From: a virus
Direction: 5' to 3' (one strand)
Length of the DNA stretch: 47,054 nucleotides
IMG/VR virus record: IMGVR_UViG_3300031227_000085
Coordinates: 1 to 47,054 of that record
Shown here: positions 24,220 through 30,836 of the stretch, piece by piece
Layout: every line of letters starts with the position of its first letter
How positions within the stretch are numbered: position 1 is the stretch's first letter
The notes under the pieces: generated by a model
What the model saw: the letters and a program-made list of their open reading frames with translations, nothing else
The model's database searches: none
Told to the model about the DNA's origin: nothing
Translations under genes and position numbers: made by a program

Positions 24220-24575
24220 TGACCAAACCAACGACTATTAAAGAGGGCATAGAAAAGATAGTTACCTTTCATTCCGATGGGGGAACGAGTGGGTATTTAA
24301 TCAGCAAGGAAAAGAGGGATGAGTTGGAGGAACTCTTCCAATCCCGTTTGAGAGAGAGCGAGAAGGAAGTGATTGAAAAACTGAGGAAAAGAGCAGTTGA
24401 GCTATCCAAGGAGTTTAACGAGGAAGATATTCTTAAGCATTTTCTTGCGGTAGTTTATCTAATTACACCATCGGAAATTACCATAACAAAACATGACAAG
24501 GAGGTCGGCAAGAAATCTTTACACTCTCCCAAGAAGATAGACACCGAACTAAAGGGACTAGGGGGTAAAGAATGA
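24219..24575 (+). CDS. Hypothetical protein
   Basis: The start at ATG 24219 overlaps the previous stop (TGATG). The 118-residue protein is Lys/Glu-rich with a long central helix (EKRDELEELFQSRLRESEKE). No recognised family. It overlaps the zinc-ribbon gene by ATGA. Confidence 0.5.
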   Translation: MTKPTTIKEGIEKIVTFHSDGGTSGYLISKEKRDELEELFQSRLRESEKEVIEKLRKRAVELSKEFNEEDILKHFLAVVYLITPSEITITKHDKEVGKKSLHSPKKIDTELKGLGGKE

Positions 24576-24778
24576 AAAAGAAAACAACTGAAAAGTACAA
24601 ATGCAAAGATTGCGGTGTGGTAACGACTATTCTAACCCTTGGCGGCATTTATCACGGGTGTCCCTTTTGTGGTGGACAAGGTGGCTGGTTAGAAAAGCGG
24701 GGCAGCAAATGGGTCAATAGCTCACAAAAGACGCCGGAACTAACTAAACTCAACCGGTTTCTGACGAGGGGGTTTTAG
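24572..24778 (+). CDS. Small zinc-ribbon protein
   Basis: The 68-residue protein has CKDCG and, 17 residues later, CPFCG, a two-knuckle zinc ribbon (residues 10-35). A short basic/aromatic tail follows. Such proteins may bind nucleic acid or act as transcription cofactors; the role here is unknown. Confidence 0.65.
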   Translation: MKKKTTEKYKCKDCGVVTTILTLGGIYHGCPFCGGQGGWLEKRGSKWVNSSQKTPELTKLNRFLTRGF

Positions 24779-24845
24779 GGCGGAGTTTGAGCATCTGGAG
24801 AGGTCAGAGGTAAAGAATAATGGCGGGACTAACTAAGGAGGATAT

Positions 24846-25148
24846 ATGAGTAACGAGTGGAAGAAATACACGGGCAAGTCACTATCAAAACCAGAGGCCG
24901 AGTGCTTCTACCAGAAGGAAATTATTGATGGTGTCTTTGCCGAGATTTACGAGTACGCCCCATTTCGTGGGATGGCAAGGAGGTGGGAGGTGTCATCCCA
25001 GATACCAGAAGACAGGAGCATTATTGGAGAGACGATTAACATTCTGATATTTACCTATGATGTGCTGGATTTTGAAAGGATGGAAAATGATGCGAGGGCG
25101 GTCATTAGCCAATTAGTCGGTGAGGGACTAACTAAGGAGGTACAATAA
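24846..25148 (+). CDS. Hypothetical protein
   Basis: The 100-residue protein is preceded by GGGACTAACTAAGGAG, a ribosome-binding module repeated at 25124 and (partly) 25233. It contains a Tyr/Phe-rich centre and an acidic end. The second copy of the module is encoded within its own last codons (GLTKEVQ). No family recognised. Confidence 0.5.
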   Translation: MSNEWKKYTGKSLSKPEAECFYQKEIIDGVFAEIYEYAPFRGMARRWEVSSQIPEDRSIIGETINILIFTYDVLDFERMENDARAVISQLVGEGLTKEVQ

Positions 25149-25210
25149 TGAATTTATTTTATCGGGGCTGCCGTGCCAAACATGTTAAATACGTGTTAAA
25201 TACATGTTAA
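25148..25210 (+). CDS. Possible 20-residue peptide upstream of iteron operator
   Basis: ATG 25148 overlaps the previous TAA and is preceded by ACTAAGGAGGTACAAT, a strong ribosome binding site. The frame encodes MNLFYRGCRAKHVKYVLNTC and stops at 25208-25210. Its 3' half coincides with the 11-bp repeats at 25181-25213. It may be a true leader peptide or a chance frame caused by the duplicated ribosome binding module. Confidence 0.35.
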   Translation: MNLFYRGCRAKHVKYVLNTC

Positions 25211-25221
25211 TAGTTAACATG
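25181..25221 (+). promoter_or_regulatory. Three 11-bp iterons plus inverted copy (protein-binding site)
   Basis: CATGTTAAATA, CGTGTTAAATA and CATGTTAATAG follow each other at exact 11-bp period (25181, 25192, 25203), and TTAACATG (25214-25221) is the inverted half of the last unit. This places binding sites on one face of the helix, as for a repressor or initiator. Confidence 0.6.
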
Positions 25222-25255
25222 AGAGCTAGGCGCTAACTAAGGAGGTATAAGGCTG

Positions 25256-25483
25256 ATGAATGTACAAAAGATGACGACGCAACATATTAAGAATAAGATT
25301 GCGTACCTAGAACGATTCTTGAACGCTCGACCACCGGAGGCGTGTTATGGAGGAGACAGTGATGGGGCGATGTCTGCTATTGAGTGTGAAAACCGCCGGA
25401 ATGAGACATTGGCTGGAGATGTTAGAGAGATAATAGTAGGGCTAAACAAAGAGCTAAAGCACAGGGGAGGAGGTGATAGATAA
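25256..25483 (+). CDS. Hypothetical protein
   Basis: The 75-residue protein starts ATG 25256 with the third CTAACTAAGGAGGTA module 8-9 bases upstream. It is helical (MTTQHIKNKIAYLERFLNAR, VREIIVGLNKELKH). Unknown family. Stop overlaps the next gene start (TAATG). Confidence 0.5.
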   Translation: MNVQKMTTQHIKNKIAYLERFLNARPPEACYGGDSDGAMSAIECENRRNETLAGDVREIIVGLNKELKHRGGGDR

Positions 25484-25689
25484 TGGGTAATTATGACGAA
25501 GTAACTGGCACTCTTTCACTGGTCGGTCTTGTTATTCTTCTTGTATTTGCTGGGGCTTTCTTTGGATGGGCGGTGACCTTCCGTAGAACCGACAATGCGT
25601 ATTTCCATTTGAAGGAGCGCTGTTCTGGGACGGTAGTAGTCGTAGAGAAGGCGCCCAGTTGGAGTATTGATTTTGAGTGTCGTAACTAG
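25483..25689 (+). CDS. Small membrane protein
   Basis: The 68-residue protein has one strong membrane segment at about residues 10-32 (LSLVGLVILLVFAGAFFGWA), followed by RR and an outward or cytoplasmic tail with two cysteines. AGGAGGTGATAGATA precedes the start. Role unknown; possibly envelope-directed. Confidence 0.55.
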   Translation: MGNYDEVTGTLSLVGLVILLVFAGAFFGWAVTFRRTDNAYFHLKERCSGTVVVVEKAPSWSIDFECRN

Positions 25690-25700
25690 GAGGAAATAAG

Positions 25701-25988
25701 ATGAATCCCGAAGAGAAGTTCAAAACTAGGTTAGAGGAAGTGTTGGACGAGCAGTTCCCGAAAGGTCTATGTAGGGAACGGGGTGCGGCGTTGGTTCTTT
25801 TCTCCTACGCTGTTATCCACTTCAAGCAGTGTTCTGAAATTGATGTAAATAAGTTGAATGGCAGGATTAAAACATTAAGGCGGCATAATAGTGAACTAGA
25901 GACGGCGTTAGAGAAAACTAACAAAACGATAGGAAGGCTGAACCCAGAGATAGCTAAGTTGAAAGGAAAGGAAAAGCACTATAGATAG
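25701..25988 (+). CDS. Coiled-coil hypothetical protein
   Basis: The 95-residue protein has a helical N-terminus with an odd Cys pair and a clear coiled coil from about residue 50 (NKLNGRIKTLRRHNSELETA, LEKTNKTIGRLNPEIAKL). TAGGAGGAAATAAG precedes the start. No family recognised. Confidence 0.5.
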   Translation: MNPEEKFKTRLEEVLDEQFPKGLCRERGAALVLFSYAVIHFKQCSEIDVNKLNGRIKTLRRHNSELETALEKTNKTIGRLNPEIAKLKGKEKHYR

Positions 25989-26535
25989 CTGGTTCGAAAC
26001 ATATTTTACAGCGCCGGAGGAGGACGATGCCAAGCGGGTAAGGGAGATGGAAAGGGGGTTGGCTAAGAGGCGGGGGCTGGTTGAGCGTGTGGTATCGGAC
26101 AAAAGCTGGACGGGTATTCTGTTCGAGGAGGCGGTAAAGAGGATGTTTCTTTCTTGGGGTTGGGTAGAGGGTAGGGAGTTTACCGTTACCAGCGAGCGGG
26201 GGAAGGTGGACGAGTACGACTTCGTTGTGGGAAGGTACAAGGTGGATGCGAAGGCAACCAATACCAAGCGGTTCCCGGAGCGCTACTACAACTGCGTAGT
26301 AAACGCCGACCAAGCGGATTTTGGAAATATGGATGTTTTAATTCTGGGGCATTATGTGATGCTAGAGCGCTGTGCGCTTGTAGAGGGTTGGATGTTCCGA
26401 AAGGACTTTGTGAAGAAGGCGAGGAGGGTTGATAAGGGCGGGGAGGTTCCGCCGAAGATGGTGGCGGAGACTGACTGCTATTTAATGATTTCTTCGGGCC
26501 TGACTCCGCCAATGGAGTTAGATAGGTACAGATGA
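25981..26535 (+). CDS. PD-(D/E)XK nuclease-like protein, possible ATA start
   Basis: From ATG 26047 the product has 162 residues; the frame continues upstream to an ATA at 25981 (overlapping the previous gene by 8 bases), which would add (M)DSWFETYFTAPEEDDAKR, a natural-looking N-terminus. AAGGAAAAG lies upstream of ATA, and no ribosome binding site is evident before ATG 26047. The body shows a PD-(D/E)XK-like core: DEYDFVVGRYKVDAKATNTK, in which D...D-x-K is the expected catalytic pattern. It may be a phage restriction-like or resolvase nuclease. Overlaps next gene by ATGA. Confidence 0.6.
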   Translation: MDSWFETYFTAPEEDDAKRVREMERGLAKRRGLVERVVSDKSWTGILFEEAVKRMFLSWGWVEGREFTVTSERGKVDEYDFVVGRYKVDAKATNTKRFPERYYNCVVNADQADFGNMDVLILGHYVMLERCALVEGWMFRKDFVKKARRVDKGGEVPPKMVAETDCYLMISSGLTPPMELDRYR

Positions 26536-27059
26536 AGATAACCGAAGCCAAGGGAAGGCTGGCATTCAAAACCCACCAAGAGTTGATTTCCCTAAAGTAC
26601 CAGATGGGGATGGCGTGTTTCAATATGGGGCTACTGCTAAAGAGGATTAGGGATGGGAAATTGTACGAGGTTTTGGACTACCCAACTTTCACGGATTACT
26701 GCCACTCGCCGGAGGTGGGGATTCACTACCGCACTGCAGCGTACTACATAGCCATCTGGGAGACTTTTATCGAGGGGCTAGGGTACAAGGTAGAAGAGCT
26801 GTCAGGTTACTCTTATGACCTGCTAAGGAAGCTCCTGCCGATTGTTAGGAAGGGGGACAACATCGAGGAAGTGATGGAGAAGGCGCTTAGTTTGCGGTGG
26901 GTGGATTTTGAGAGGGAGTATAAAGCAAAAGAGAGGAACGAGGGGTTCGAGGACTTCCTAGCACCGCCGGAGTTTCTTCGGTGCGATGGCTGCAGGAAGT
27001 GGATTGTTATTTGCCCCGAAGAAGATATTTGTAAATGCTTGACAGGTGAAAAGAAATGA
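26532..27059 (+). CDS. DUF3102-like DNA-associated protein with C-terminal Cys cluster
   Basis: The 175-residue protein has an N-terminal helix-rich region. It includes FNMGLLLKRIRDGKLYEVL, then YPTFTDYCHSPEVGIHYRTA, a pattern seen in ParB-like/DUF3102 proteins (a growth-and-stall helix pair followed by a helix-turn-helix). The C-terminal 40 residues carry LRCDGCRKWIVICPEEDICKC, a probable zinc site. It may bind DNA in regulation or partition-like roles. Confidence is limited to the fold class. Confidence 0.55.
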   Translation: MKITEAKGRLAFKTHQELISLKYQMGMACFNMGLLLKRIRDGKLYEVLDYPTFTDYCHSPEVGIHYRTAAYYIAIWETFIEGLGYKVEELSGYSYDLLRKLLPIVRKGDNIEEVMEKALSLRWVDFEREYKAKERNEGFEDFLAPPEFLRCDGCRKWIVICPEEDICKCLTGEKK

Positions 27060-27532
27060 CTTACCATAGAAAAGATAAGACTATGTTTAAGGGATTAGGG
27101 GAACACAATTTGAATAGGCGGGCGGTAGATATAATCTACCAAACGCTTCCGGGCGCTCTAAGGATGACCGACTTCGTGGGTCAGGCTGCGTCGTTTAACA
27201 TACTTTGGGAGAAGCGGCGGCTGTGTGTTAGAGTGGCCCGCCAGTCGAGGGCGGCACGGTTCCCTAGGTGGGTTTTCGCTTTAAGTACAGTCAACAAAGA
27301 GAAGGTTGACTTCTTCATTTTCATCGCTTTAACAGATAACAAAATACACAAGCTGTTTGTAGTACCGGCCTCAATTACCCCGCAGATTACCGTATCTATT
27401 ACCGAGAGCGTGGGGTTTGTGAGGTATGGGATGTTCGAGACCAGCTTGGGGAAGGTCGGGGAGAAGATAGAGGAGATTGAGGCCAGACTACCGGAATTGG
27501 AAGCGGCGTACAAGGCGGTGAAAGCAAAATGA
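27056..27532 (+). CDS. Hypothetical protein, possible degenerate PD-(D/E)XK fold
   Basis: The 158-residue protein begins in ATGA overlap with the previous gene; a second ATG at 27083 also fits the frame. The centre reads like PD-(D/E)XK-fold proteins: FNILWEKRRLCVRVARQSRA, a W-x-F strand and KVDFFIFIALTDNK, then HKLFVVPAS. The usual catalytic E-x-K is not visible (VRVARQ in that place), so if the fold is right it is catalytically dead or I have misaligned it. A short coiled coil closes the protein. Confidence 0.45.
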   Translation: MTYHRKDKTMFKGLGEHNLNRRAVDIIYQTLPGALRMTDFVGQAASFNILWEKRRLCVRVARQSRAARFPRWVFALSTVNKEKVDFFIFIALTDNKIHKLFVVPASITPQITVSITESVGFVRYGMFETSLGKVGEKIEEIEARLPELEAAYKAVKAK

Positions 27533-27819
27533 ATGATTTTATTTATACTGGTAATGTAGTGAATGAGAGTAGCGAGATTAGCAAGTTCAGGGACGGCATA
27601 CCTTCTGGTTACGAGCTTAAATTTGGGTTGTGGGTGTTGAGCGTGGTATACGGTTGGAGTCCGGAGAAGGTGAGGAACTTTAAGCTATCAACATTTAGGC
27701 ATTGGATGAAGAAGGCACGAAGCCGCCTGACTGTAGGTAACGCTCTAGCAGTTGGTGTGTTCTTCAAGAGGAGAGAAAGGAGGCCATTATGGAAGAGGCT
27801 CCTGAGATTAAAAGAGTAA
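27529..27819 (+). CDS. Hypothetical protein
   Basis: The 96-residue protein overlaps the previous stop (ATGA). Aromatic, basic C-terminus (VFFKRRERRPLWKRLLRLKE). The segment SGYELKFGLWVLSVVYGWS looks like a buried helix; a second part (VRNFKLSTFRHWMKKARSRL) is amphipathic. Possibly DNA-binding, not recognised. Confidence 0.5.
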   Translation: MNDFIYTGNVVNESSEISKFRDGIPSGYELKFGLWVLSVVYGWSPEKVRNFKLSTFRHWMKKARSRLTVGNALAVGVFFKRRERRPLWKRLLRLKE

Positions 27820-27822
27820 ATT

Positions 27823-28149
27823 ATGGAAGAATATAATCTTAGAGACCGAATTATAAGGTGTAAGGACTGTAGCCGGAGGTTTACTTTTGATGTTGACGAG
27901 CAGAAGAAGTTCGGTCAACTAGGGTGGCAAGCTCCTATACGGTGTAAGGAGTGCCGGCAGCGAAGGCGATTTCTAAGAATGGCATTGGAAGATGGTGTTA
28001 AAATATCAGATATGGAGGTTCACGAGGCGTTGTGTGCGGGGTGCGGGCGGAAGTTTCTGTCGAGTTGGGATGTTAAGAAGAACGAGAAAGAGTATTGTTC
28101 GGAGTGTTGGAGAGAGATTAAGATAAAAGCCCCTGAGGGCGAGAGGTAA
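27823..28149 (+). CDS. Double zinc-ribbon protein
   Basis: The 108-residue protein has two zinc-knuckle pairs: CKDC ... CKEC (residues about 13-45, with WQAPIRCKECRQRRRF typical of the probable zinc-ribbon family) and CAGC ... CSECW (about 68-98). It is likely a nucleic acid-binding or scaffold protein. Its last codons form the 5' half of a CGAGAG hairpin whose loop contains the stop codon, and the structured region downstream begins there. Confidence 0.6.
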   Translation: MEEYNLRDRIIRCKDCSRRFTFDVDEQKKFGQLGWQAPIRCKECRQRRRFLRMALEDGVKISDMEVHEALCAGCGRKFLSSWDVKKNEKEYCSECWREIKIKAPEGER

Positions 28150-28264
28150 ACTCTCGTGTCTCTGTAACTGGGCAGGAGCAAGCGATGCTTGTCTCCCGCC
28201 CTCAGTGGCCCTTAGATAAAGGCTACCAAGTACTGGGCAGGGCTTGGTAGCCCCTACCTGTGGG
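28140..28264 (+). ncRNA. Structured non-coding region A
   Basis: Three hairpins lie in about 125 bases. CGAGAG/CTCTCG (28140-28156) has the zinc-ribbon stop codon in its loop. GGGC-A-GGAG-CAAGC (28170-28183) pairs with GCTTG-T-CTCC-C-GCCC (28187-28201) over a 3-base loop. GGCTACCAAG (28221-28230) pairs perfectly with CTTGGTAGCC (28243-28252). No open frame of note is present. It ends at the endonuclease promoter. It may be a regulatory leader, an RNA gene or part of one split by the LAGLIDADG gene. Confidence 0.45.
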
Positions 28265-28273
28265 AGTAGCACT

Positions 28274-28302
28274 TTGACAACACCCCCAATATGGGGTATA
28301 AT
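28274..28302 (+). promoter_or_regulatory. Promoter of LAGLIDADG gene, predicted leaderless
   Basis: Perfect TTGACA (28274-28279), 17-base spacer, perfect TATAAT (28297-28302), ATG after 7 bases (ATAAGGG). It is the best sigma70 promoter in the window. Confidence 0.85.
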
Positions 28303-28309
28303 ATAAGGG

Positions 28310-28747
28310 ATGATAAAGAAGATTACGCTTGCTTACATTGCGGGATTCCTTGATGGTGATGGAAGTATTAGTATCAAGAAAAGATTACACAAACGTGAGG
28401 GATGGAGTCCGCAGTATATTGTAGAACTTAGATTTAGCAATACAAATAAGGATGTTCTTGAGTTTATACAATCTAAATTTGGAGGCCATTTATATGTCGA
28501 GGAGAGGCCCAACCAAAACCCCAGATGGAAGAGACGATATTTACTTCAGTTCTCTGGTCCAAAGGGAGTGGTAGTTATTAAACTGGTGTTACCTTATTTG
28601 AGGATTAAAGAGCGAGAAGCGGGAATAGCGTTGGAATTACAGCAACGTATAAAAGATTGGCCAACAGGACAGCGTTTGTCAGAAAACGAGTTACTGGAAC
28701 GAGATATTTTATATTTGGCGTGTAGAAATGCTAAGACGCAGAGATAA
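28310..28747 (+). CDS. Single-motif LAGLIDADG homing endonuclease
   Basis: The 145-residue protein carries one LAGLIDADG helix (AYIAGFLDGDGSISIKK, residues 8-24), so it should work as a homodimer on a nearly palindromic site. The following ELRFSNTNKDVLEFIQSKFG and the C-terminal helix fit the family. It is free-standing between structured regions A and B with its own leaderless promoter; a 12-bp hairpin covers its stop. It could have split an earlier RNA element or once sat within an intron, but I cannot find group I core elements convincingly. Confidence 0.92.
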   Translation: MIKKITLAYIAGFLDGDGSISIKKRLHKREGWSPQYIVELRFSNTNKDVLEFIQSKFGGHLYVEERPNQNPRWKRRYLLQFSGPKGVVVIKLVLPYLRIKEREAGIALELQQRIKDWPTGQRLSENELLERDILYLACRNAKTQR

Positions 28748-28770
28748 GTTCTAAGTATTTAGAATTTATC
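28743..28770 (+). terminator. Hairpin over the LAGLIDADG stop codon
   Basis: GATAAGTTCTAA (28743-28754) pairs with TTAGAATTTATC (28759-28770) with one G-U pair and a 4-base loop. No U-tract follows. It could limit transcription leaving the endonuclease gene. Confidence 0.5.
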
Positions 28771-28905
28771 CCTGCGGGCTAGCGAAGATGGAGATGGTTG
28801 GCGGTACGGTGATTTGGGGTAGCTCCTCAGACGTCCATCTCCACCCCGAAAACCCGTCACAAAGAGGCTACTTTGGTAGCCTCAGTAGGACTGCTAGCTC
28901 GCAGG
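28771..28905 (+). ncRNA. Structured non-coding region B, closed by a 13-bp stem
   Basis: CCTGCGGGCTAGC (28771-28783) pairs with GCTAGCTCGCAGG (28893-28905) with a single G-U, enclosing 109 bases. Inside, GGAGATGG (28790-28797) pairs with CCATCTCC (28835-28842), and GAGGCTAC/GTAGCCTC (28864-28883) forms an 8-bp hairpin with a TTTG loop. Such a multi-branched, closed architecture is typical of functional RNA. It ends 3 bases before the ATG of the transglycosylase-like gene, so it may instead control that gene as a leader. Confidence 0.55.
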
Positions 28906-28908
28906 ACT

Positions 28909-29436
28909 ATGAATACAAAGTTACGGGCAACCGTAGTCTTAGTTATTCTTGCCCTAACAACTTATGAATTGGGAAAGCGAAACCAACTGGACAATTCTGA
29001 CTATTATGATGGCGGGGGCGTTGGGCTTGATATTCCTATGGCTGTGGAAGTTGACGACAGGGTAGTGGCGGTTGAGGAGTTTTACGGGAAATATAACTGT
29101 CCTTTAAAAGAATATTCTGAAGAGTTTATAGAGGTAGCCGACAAGTACGATTTGGACTTCCGGCTCTTAGTGGCGATTAGCTTTATAGAGTCCACGGGGG
29201 GGAAGTTTCAGAAAGGAAATAACCCGTTCGGCTTCCTCTACAGGAGCTTCGAGAGTTTTGGAGAGGCGATTGAGTATGTGGGTAGGGCGATAGCAGGGAA
29301 GTCAGAGCATCGGGCTTGGCGGGAGGGGATGACAACCGAGGAGATTTTGTGGGTGTACAACGGTACGGTGAATCCGAACTACCCAGCTAAGGTTGTTAGG
29401 GTGATGGAGGAAATCTATGATAGCCAGAATAGGTAA
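28909..29436 (+). CDS. Lytic transglycosylase/glucosaminidase-like protein, membrane anchored
   Basis: The 175-residue protein starts at ATG 28909; an upstream frame extension would run into structured region B. Residues 5-20 are a signal anchor (LRATVVLVILALTTYEL). Residues 70-170 look like a lysozyme-fold muramidase/glucosaminidase: LDFRLLVAISFIESTGGKF with a catalytic Glu candidate, NNPFGF, then YNGTVNPNYPAKVVRVM. It probably remodels peptidoglycan from outside the membrane, perhaps aiding lysis. The start lies within or right after the RNA stem, so translation may depend on its folding. Confidence 0.7.
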   Translation: MNTKLRATVVLVILALTTYELGKRNQLDNSDYYDGGGVGLDIPMAVEVDDRVVAVEEFYGKYNCPLKEYSEEFIEVADKYDLDFRLLVAISFIESTGGKFQKGNNPFGFLYRSFESFGEAIEYVGRAIAGKSEHRAWREGMTTEEILWVYNGTVNPNYPAKVVRVMEEIYDSQNR

Positions 29437-29938
29437 ATATGTAATCATAAGAACCAGTATAGAGGTGCTAGTTTTGCTAGTGTTCTTATCTGTCTCTTGG
29501 TTCGGTTATGGTGTGTATTGGTCGGGGCAATTACAGGGACAGTATGAACGGTGCGTTCAGACAGATACTTGGGGGGACGACCTGTGGGGGCTTGTTAACG
29601 ATTATCGCACCGAGAAAGGGCTGACGCCTTTTGTTGAGGACGCCAAGCTCTGTAAGCTAGCGATTATCAGATCATACGAGGCCCAAGAGTCGTGGGGGCA
29701 TTACGGCCCGAACAGTATTTGTGTTGACAGTACAAGGGTTAAGTACTGTCCCGACTGTAAGTTTATGGGGGAGAACCTAGCCAAAGATTACAGCTCTCCA
29801 AAGGGGGCCATCGACGGCTGGATTAGAAGTCCGGCGCATAAGGAAATTCTGGAGGGCGGTTACACTCAGGGCTGTATTGGGGTTAGCAGGGACGAGAAGG
29901 GCAATATTTATACGGCCCTAATAGTAGGAAAGAAATGA
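29417..29938 (+). CDS. Secreted or anchored CAP (SCP/PR1)-domain protein
   Basis: The 173-residue protein has a hydrophobic anchor (EVLVLLVFLSVSWFGYGVYW, residues 17-36) and a CAP fold: DLWGLVNDYRTEKGLTPFVE, an SYEAQESWGHYG His motif, GENLAKDYSSPKGAIDGWIR and SPAHKEIL with TQGCIGV. Two extra Cys pairs may form disulfides. CAP proteins act outside the cell, often on membranes or walls. It overlaps the transglycosylase-like gene by 20 bases, suggesting a joint envelope function. Phage-encoded CAP proteins are uncommon. Confidence 0.8.
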   Translation: MIARIGKYVIIRTSIEVLVLLVFLSVSWFGYGVYWSGQLQGQYERCVQTDTWGDDLWGLVNDYRTEKGLTPFVEDAKLCKLAIIRSYEAQESWGHYGPNSICVDSTRVKYCPDCKFMGENLAKDYSSPKGAIDGWIRSPAHKEILEGGYTQGCIGVSRDEKGNIYTALIVGKK

Positions 29939-30237
29939 GAATCAAACCGGACTGTAATATATGTAAACTATACGGCTCACGGAAGGACTTAGTATACGAG
30001 GGTGGTAACTGCCGTGTGTTAACGCATAAGAAGGGTTTGGTATGTATTTTGGAAAGCCACACGAGTAGGGTGTCAAAGCGGCAAAGGAACTGGGTGCACC
30101 TGGTATTATCGAGAATAGCCAGAAGGGAACTAGGGAAGGATTTCAATATTAGGGAAGTCAAGGATGTTAAGCACTATCATTTATTCGCCTTCAAAGATGA
30201 AAAGAAAACTAAGCGAAAGAAAACGAGCAGAAAATAA
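29935..30237 (+). CDS. HIT-like small protein
   Basis: The 100-residue protein overlaps the CAP gene (ATGA). CNICKLYGSRKDLVYEGGNC resembles the zinc-bearing start of HIT proteins (CxxC...IYE), and KHYHLFAF is close to the HxHxH active-site strand. If it is a HIT relative the catalytic histidine triad is incomplete. A basic tail (KKTKRKKTSRK) suggests nucleic acid contact. Its 3' part overlaps the next gene by 41 bases. Confidence 0.45.
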   Translation: MRIKPDCNICKLYGSRKDLVYEGGNCRVLTHKKGLVCILESHTSRVSKRQRNWVHLVLSRIARRELGKDFNIREVKDVKHYHLFAFKDEKKTKRKKTSRK

Positions 30238-30583
30238 GCTGGATGCGGTGTGGAGGAGCAAGGGGAAAGAGGACGCAAGATGCGAGGTTTGTGAAACCTT
30301 GCCGCCGGAGGAGAGGGTCAACTACGGCAAGCTCGACCCGCACCACGTCATAGGGAGAGTGAATAGAACTCTAAGGTGGGACTTAAGGAACCGCTGCTGG
30401 CTATGTTCTACGCACCACACGCTGGGAAAGAAAAGCACCACCAATGATTCGCCGTGGTTCTTGGCTTGGTTTGAGAGAAACAGGCCGGAGGACTACAAGT
30501 ATTTAGTGGCGAAGAAGGAGATTCTAAGCCACAGGACTGTAGCGGACTTAGAGCACCTTTTGGAGATGTTAAATAAGGACTGA
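30197..30583 (+). CDS. HNH nuclease, NinG-like
   Basis: From ATG 30197 the protein has 128 residues. A basic helix leads to CEVCETLPPEER, then DPHHVIGR and WDLRNRCWLCSTHHTLGK, an HNH core with zinc ligands, followed by FLAWFERNRPEDYKYLVAKK. This pattern is that of NinG/recombination-type phage HNH proteins rather than homing enzymes. It could help resolve recombination intermediates. I prefer this start to 30164 because upstream codons lie in the other gene. Confidence 0.7.
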   Translation: MKRKLSERKRAENKLDAVWRSKGKEDARCEVCETLPPEERVNYGKLDPHHVIGRVNRTLRWDLRNRCWLCSTHHTLGKKSTTNDSPWFLAWFERNRPEDYKYLVAKKEILSHRTVADLEHLLEMLNKD

Positions 30584-30836
30584 TTGTTGGTTGGTGTGGT
30601 CGGTTGTTCGCAAGAACTAGGCCACCTCTCGACGATGTGGATACCCGCGAGGGGACTGACCTCACGAGCCAACAAAAGACTTGTCGGTTGTGTCGGCGGG
30701 TGGCGGAATAAGACGCTATACGCTAAGGTGTAGAGTCCGGAATTGGACTCTCTAACCAGGCTCCGAGCGGTCTTTGAAAACGACCTGGGCTGTGCAAGAT
30801 GAAATTTCTTGCCCCGCCGACTGAGCCAACAAAAGA
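30584..30836 (+). ncRNA. Structured non-coding region C with 14-bp direct repeats
   Basis: The gap between the HNH gene and the next gene is densely paired. GTTC-GCAA-GAAC (30605-30616) is a GNRA-capped hairpin; CCTCTCG and CGAGGGG (about 30625-30654) form another. GTCGGCGGG (30692-30700) pairs perfectly with CCCGCCGAC (30813-30821), enclosing AGAGTCC/GGACTCT (30732-30751) and GCAAGA/TCTTGC (30794-30812). GAGCCAACAAAAGA occurs on both sides of the closed domain (30666 and 30823). The closed domain resembles an independent RNA, partly tRNA-like in its TGGCGGAATAAGACGC start, but no anticodon arm is valid. Confidence 0.6.

Noticed and set aside
28140-28908. Group I intron with a LAGLIDADG gene in a loop
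   Set aside because: I could not identify the conserved P7 strands or a split exon: neighbouring genes appear complete. Kept only as a hypothesis.
30692-30821. tRNA-Leu-like start (TGGCGGAATAAGACGC) within a closed stem
   Set aside because: The stem is 9 bp, the arms do not give a 7-base anticodon loop or a TTCRANY T-loop, and no CCA-like end fits, so I call it structured RNA and not a tRNA.
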